From: Afipia sp.
Lineage (GTDB): Bacteria > Pseudomonadota > Alphaproteobacteria > Rhizobiales > Xanthobacteraceae
NCBI GenBank assembly: GCA_024707075.1
Contig: JANQAK010000004.1
Span: 372,001 to 436,000 of the forward strand
Direction of reading: 5' to 3'
DNA length: 64,000 nucleotides
A program made the position numbers and the translations under genes. The notes beneath the pieces are model-generated. The model did not search any database and had not been told where the DNA came from. It saw only the letters and a program-made list of their open reading frames with translations. Positions 59,236-64,000 of this stretch are shown piece by piece; position 1 is the stretch's first letter; every line of letters begins with the position of its first letter.

Positions 59236-59265
59236 TTGACTAGTTCTAAAAAAGAACTGTAACGT
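59236..59265 (+). promoter_or_regulatory. Promoter with embedded dyad before the Liv-type receptor gene
   Basis: TTGACT (59236-59241) and TAACGT (59260-59265) are 18 bases apart and look like -35 and -10 boxes. The spacer holds AGTTC-TAAAAAA-GAACT (59242-59258), an inverted repeat. The gene starts 99 bases further on. The same dyad and arrangement occurs at 63048. The gap 58979-59364 (386 bases) contains nothing else recognised. Confidence 0.6.
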
Positions 59266-59364
59266 CTTCATCAACGATGGCCGCTCCAAAAGGCCGCAAA
59301 CCAAAATTCAGCCTGTGCCTGTCGTGACGACGGGTGCAGTTCATCGCCACAGGGAGGAGATACG

Positions 59365-60564
59365 ATGTTCAAGGGTTTCAAAATCGCGGCGGCATTGGTG
59401 CTGGGGCTGTCCGGGTCTGCTTTCGCAGCCGATGCGCCCGGCGTCACTGCGACCGAAATCAAAATCGGAGGCGTGTTTCCGTTCAGCGGACCGGCATCAT
59501 CCATCGGTCTCGTCGGCAAGGGCGTGCTCGCCTATGTGCAGTCGATCAACGATCGCGGTGGCATCAACGGCCGCAAGATCAATTACATTGCTTACGACGA
59601 CGCCTACAGCCCGCCGAAAGCCGTCGAGCACGCGCGCAAGCTGGTGGAAAGCGACGAGGTTGCCTTCATGTTCGGGCAACTCGGCACGCCGGGTCTCTCG
59701 GCCACCGCGAAGTATTTCACCACCAAGAAAATTCCGACACTGGCGATCATCAGCGGGTCGGCCAAGTTCACCAATGTCGCGGACTATCCCCTGACGACGA
59801 CGGGCCTCGTCAGCTACGACACCGAAGGAAAGATCTACGCCAAGTATCTGACCCGGACGCTGCCGAACGCGAAATATGCGATCCTTTACCAGAACGACGA
59901 TCTCGGAAAGGACTACGTCAAGGCTTTCAAGGAGTTTCTGGGAGCTGACTTCGACAAGCGGGTTGTGACCGCGGCTTACGAGATTTCCGATCCGACGATC
60001 GATTCACAGGTCGTCAACCTCAAGGCGTCGGGCGCCGAGGCGCTGCTGGTTGCGGGCACGCCGAAGTTCTCCGCGCAGGCTATTCGCAAGGCATCCGAGA
60101 TCGGATGGAAGCCGACCCTGATCATCAATTTCCCTTCGACGTCGGTGGCGGCCACGCTCAAGCCGGCGGGTCTCGACAAGTCCGTCGGCGTGATCGTCGG
60201 CACCTTTCTCAAGGACCCCACGGACACGAAGTGGGACAACGATCCCGGCATGAAGCAATACCGCGCGTTCTTCGACAAGTATCTGTCGGGCTCGGACATC
60301 GGCGATACCAACTACCTGACCGGCTACCAGCAGGGGATGGTGCTTGAACAGCTTCTCAAGCAGTGCGGGGATGATCTGTCGCGCGAGAACATCATCAAGC
60401 AGGCCAAGAGCCTGAAGGATGTGGTGCTGCCCACCGCGATGCCCGGCATCAAGATCAACACCACTGACAAGGTCAACCAGCTCTGGACCCAACTTCAGCT
60501 TCAGCGTTGGAGCGGCTCAAGCTGGGAGCAGTTCGGCGAAGTGCTCGACGCCAGGTCCGAGTAA
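59365..60564 (+). CDS. ABC transporter substrate-binding protein, LivK-like (peripla_BP_6)
   Basis: The 399-aa protein has a Sec signal (FKIAAALVLGLSGSAFAADA, cleavage near residue 22), then a type I periplasmic binding fold with VTATEIKIGGVFPFSGPASSIGLVGKGVLAYVQSINDRGGINGRKI and EHARKLVESDEVAFMFGQLGTPGLSATAKYF. Family members bind branched-chain amino acids or, often in this group, aromatic and aliphatic carboxylates. No permease or ATPase gene is in view. It is followed by an acyl-CoA synthetase after 110 bases, so the ligand may be an acid that is activated next. Confidence 0.9.
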   Translation: MFKGFKIAAALVLGLSGSAFAADAPGVTATEIKIGGVFPFSGPASSIGLVGKGVLAYVQSINDRGGINGRKINYIAYDDAYSPPKAVEHARKLVESDEVAFMFGQLGTPGLSATAKYFTTKKIPTLAIISGSAKFTNVADYPLTTTGLVSYDTEGKIYAKYLTRTLPNAKYAILYQNDDLGKDYVKAFKEFLGADFDKRVVTAAYEISDPTIDSQVVNLKASGAEALLVAGTPKFSAQAIRKASEIGWKPTLIINFPSTSVAATLKPAGLDKSVGVIVGTFLKDPTDTKWDNDPGMKQYRAFFDKYLSGSDIGDTNYLTGYQQGMVLEQLLKQCGDDLSRENIIKQAKSLKDVVLPTAMPGIKINTTDKVNQLWTQLQLQRWSGSSWEQFGEVLDARSE

Positions 60565-60674
60565 CGCAGCGTTTGCCGGATAAGAACCGCGATCGGCGTT
60601 CCGTCACGGGGGGCCGGTCGTGCGTCAGATACTTCATCCGTTCAATCTGTCTTTGAAATTCAGGGAGAAAGCCA

Positions 60675-62306
<1,632 letters not shown>

Positions 62307-62314
62307 CAAAAAGA

Positions 62315-62330
62315 CGCCGGAGATCCGGCG
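62315..62330. terminator. Two-way terminator between acyl-CoA synthetase and HxlR genes
   Basis: CGCCGG-AGAT-CCGGCG is a short GC-rich stem. On the minus strand it is followed by TCTTTTTG, a good U tract for the HxlR gene; on the plus strand by CCCTTATTAT, weaker. Confidence 0.65.
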
Positions 62331-62379
62331 CCCTTATTATCTTATACGTTGAAATGGCCGGCTTGCAGAAGCCGGCCGT

Positions 62380-62904
62380 TCAGGCGGCGCGAGCCTTTGC
62401 GCGCGTGGCCTTTGCCTTGACCACCTTGGAGGGCTTCGGCGCGTCGGTCTTCGGGCGGGCGCCGGGGCCGGGGAAAACGTCGACTTCCTTAGCGAGCAGG
62501 GGGTCACCGCATTCCGAGCACACCATGACCGGGTCGAACTGCTTGCCGCAATTTTTGTGAACATGAAGCAGGGGGCGGCCGCGTTCGTCCACCATATGAA
62601 TGTCGCCCCAGTGAACGATCGCCATCATGATCGGATAGAGGTCGAGGCCCTTCTGGGTGAGAATGTATTCGTGGCGCTTCGGCGATTCCTGATAAGGAAC
62701 CCGCCGCAACACGCCGAGACGAACCATTTTCTTGAGCCGTTCCGCCAGCAGGTGCCGTGTGATGCCCAAGGCGGCCTGGAAGGCCTCGAACCGGCGGGTC
62801 CGCAGGAAGCATTCCCGCAAGATGAGGAGACTCCAGCGGTCGCCGATCACGCCGATGGTGCGGGCCATGGAACATGGCTCATCTTCAAGTTCGTCCCATC
62901 TCAT
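62380..62904 (-). CDS. HxlR-family regulator with C-terminal Cys cluster
   Basis: The 174-aa protein has an HxlR winged helix (CSMARTIGVIGDRWSLLILRECFLRTRRFEAFQAALGITRHLLAERLKKMVRLGVLRRVPY) and a C-terminal extension with NCGKQFDPVMVCSECGDPL, three Cys in CX(10)CX2C, and an Ala/Lys/Pro-rich tail. The extension suggests a metal or redox site. It lies between the receptor/synthetase pair and the isomerase/CoA-transferase pair, whose promoters share a dyad. A GGAC-AAAA-GTCC dyad is located in its own leader (62989-63000). Confidence 0.88.
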   Translation of the reverse strand: MRWDELEDEPCSMARTIGVIGDRWSLLILRECFLRTRRFEAFQAALGITRHLLAERLKKMVRLGVLRRVPYQESPKRHEYILTQKGLDLYPIMMAIVHWGDIHMVDERGRPLLHVHKNCGKQFDPVMVCSECGDPLLAKEVDVFPGPGARPKTDAPKPSKVVKAKATRAKARAA

Positions 62905-63047
62905 AGTCGTCTCCGATTCGTGCCTCAGGCGTATTCCCAGATCATATTCATAGCCTGCCGGGGCCTCATTCTAAATAGGCACTGAGTTGGACAAAAGTCC
63001 TAATTGTGGCCCGGCCCGCTCAAAAGCGGCACATCGGCCACCTCGAA

Positions 63048-63077
63048 TTGACAGTTCGATTTTAGAACCCTAAGAAT
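63048..63077 (+). promoter_or_regulatory. Promoter with embedded dyad before the isomerase gene
   Basis: TTGACA (63048-63053) and TAAGAAT (63071-63077) are separated by exactly 17 bases. The spacer starts GTTC-GATTTTA-GAAC (63054-63068), the same GTTC-N7-GAAC dyad as at 59243. The gene starts 73 bases downstream. A repressor bound here would cover both RNA polymerase boxes. Confidence 0.6.
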
Positions 63078-63150
63078 GGTCCGTCGCCCCTGCAAGGGCA
63101 ATGGGTATAAAAGCGCGCTGAATGGCGTGTGACAGAGGAGGAGAAGCGCG

Positions 63151-63789
63151 GTGGCCAGTCCCTTGAAAGTCGAGTTTCAGTTCGATTTTGGCAGTCCGAA
63201 CGCCTATCTGGCGGAATATGCACTGCCGGGGATCGAGAAACGCACGGGCGTGAAGTTCGAATATGTGCCTGTCCTGCTCGGCGGAATCTACAAGGCGACC
63301 AACAACATGTCGCCGTTCGACTCGTTAAAGGGCATCAAGAACAAGCCCGAATACAATGCGCTGGAGACCCAGCGGTTTATCCGCCGCCACAACATCACGA
63401 AATTCAGGCAGAACCAGTTCTTCCCGGTCAACACGCTGATGCTGATGCGCGGCGCAACGGCCGCGATATTCGAGAACATGTTCGAGCCGTACTTTCGCGC
63501 CGCCTACCATCACATGTGGGAAGAGCCGAAGAAAATGGACGATCCCGAAATTTTCCGGAATGCTTTCCTGTCATCCGGCATCGACATCGATCGTCTGATC
63601 GCCCGCGCGCAGCAGGACGACGTGAAGAAGAAGCTGATCGAGGTGACGACCGACGCAGTCAATCGCGGTGCGTTCGGCTCGCCGACTTTCTTCGTCGGCA
63701 AGGAGATGTTCTTCGGCAAGGACCAGCTTCGCGATGTCGAGGAATCTATCGTCGAACAGCTCGGTGCGGCGAAAGCCAAGTCCGCCTGA
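63151..63789 (+). CDS. 2-hydroxychromene-2-carboxylate isomerase-like protein (DsbA/GST kappa family)
   Basis: The 212-aa protein has a DsbA-like thioredoxin fold with VEFQFDFGSPNAYLAEYALPGIEKRTG, the Ser in place of catalytic Cys, and the C-terminal GAFGSPTFFVGKEMFFGKDQL. This is the NahD/kappa GST pattern; NahD isomerises 2-hydroxychromene-2-carboxylate in naphthalene breakdown, but many homologues have other roles. It starts at GTG 63151 with GAGGAGGAGAAG upstream and precedes a CoA-transferase gene. Confidence 0.88.
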   Translation: MASPLKVEFQFDFGSPNAYLAEYALPGIEKRTGVKFEYVPVLLGGIYKATNNMSPFDSLKGIKNKPEYNALETQRFIRRHNITKFRQNQFFPVNTLMLMRGATAAIFENMFEPYFRAAYHHMWEEPKKMDDPEIFRNAFLSSGIDIDRLIARAQQDDVKKKLIEVTTDAVNRGAFGSPTFFVGKEMFFGKDQLRDVEESIVEQLGAAKAKSA

Positions 63790-63896
63790 TCCCGAAACGC
63801 TTGTTTTGCGCTTAGGCTGATTTTCCGGAATTCAGCGGTAAGGCCGTCAGCCGGCCGAGCCGTCAAGACAAACAGGAAGAAACAGATGCCCGGTCC

Positions 63897-64000
63897 CCTT
63901 CATGGCGTGCGCGTTCTTGACCTGACGGCGGTGGTGTCGGGTCCTTATGCGACGATGTTTCTGGCCGATCAGGGCGCGGATGTGCTGAAGATCGAGCCGA
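63897..64000 (+). CDS. Class III CoA-transferase (CaiB/BaiF family), N-terminal part
   Basis: The window ends after 34 codons: [20 protein letters not shown], then [18 protein letters not shown], the N-terminus of class III CoA-transferases that move CoA between carboxylic acids. AGGAAG precedes the ATG. It lies 107 bases after the isomerase gene and is probably cotranscribed with it. The rest, including the catalytic Asp, is outside the window. Confidence 0.88.

Overview
The window is a 64 kb stretch of GC-rich alphaproteobacterial chromosome. Gene order and protein sequences point to the Bradyrhizobium/Rhodopseudomonas/Afipia group (Nitrobacteraceae): rel-pdxJ-acpS-lepB-rnc-era-recO-parC, a Mg-type HemB, an LdtR regulator ahead of glyA-nrdR-ribD-ribE-ribH-nusB-thiL, and a UQCC chaperone-DUF177-plsX-fabH-ihfA-merR-tRNA-Pro block. 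The species is not determined. No phage, IS element, rRNA or CRISPR array was seen.

Layout. 1-7.9 kb: housekeeping operon from the 3' end of rel/spoT to parC, with many ATGA-type overlaps; acpS is broken by one missing G in a G tract. 8-16 kb: mixed genes (coiled-coil protein, trmO, mntH with a Mur-like operator, a divergent HxlR/azoR pair around a palindrome, bpt, RDD protein, hemB, a membrane protein), separated by palindromic intergenic repeats. 16.3-25.6 kb: ldtR, two small ORFs, then glyA-nrdR-ribD-ribE-acyl-CoA synthetase-ribH-nusB-thiL. 25.8-28.3 kb: K+-independent proton pyrophosphatase and an Rmf-like 50-aa protein, each followed by a good terminator. 28.3-34.8 kb: TctC-type receptor, bamE, UQCC chaperone, DUF177, plsX, fabH, ihfA, merR and tRNA-Pro(GGG).

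35.4-59 kb is a surface-polysaccharide island: acyltransferase 3, O-antigen ligase, an orphan LptF-like permease, UDP-xylose synthase, a GT2 (frameshifted), methyltransferases, large membrane proteins, two tandem Gmd-type dehydratases, three GT4 enzymes, a Wzm/Wzt exporter, a frameshifted FkbM methyltransferase and two divergent GT39-type proteins. Together they fit ABC-transporter-dependent synthesis of a deoxyhexose- and possibly xylose-containing, methylated O-polysaccharide ligated to lipid A core. The 51-54.5 kb part is visibly more AT-rich and probably acquired.

59.2-64 kb holds a catabolic-looking set: Liv-type receptor, acyl-CoA synthetase, HxlR regulator, DsbA-fold isomerase and the start of a class III CoA-transferase. 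Both outward promoters carry the same dyad, GTTC-N7-GAAC, inside the -35/-10 spacer, which suggests a small regulon run by the HxlR protein between them.

The most notable anomalies are four coding sequences with single-base indels (acpS, lptF-like with two compensating indels, GT2, fkbM), the shared promoter-embedded dyad, a second copy of the tRNA-Pro T-arm, and several families of palindromic repeats. Positions and motifs were read directly; family assignments rest on recognition without database searches.
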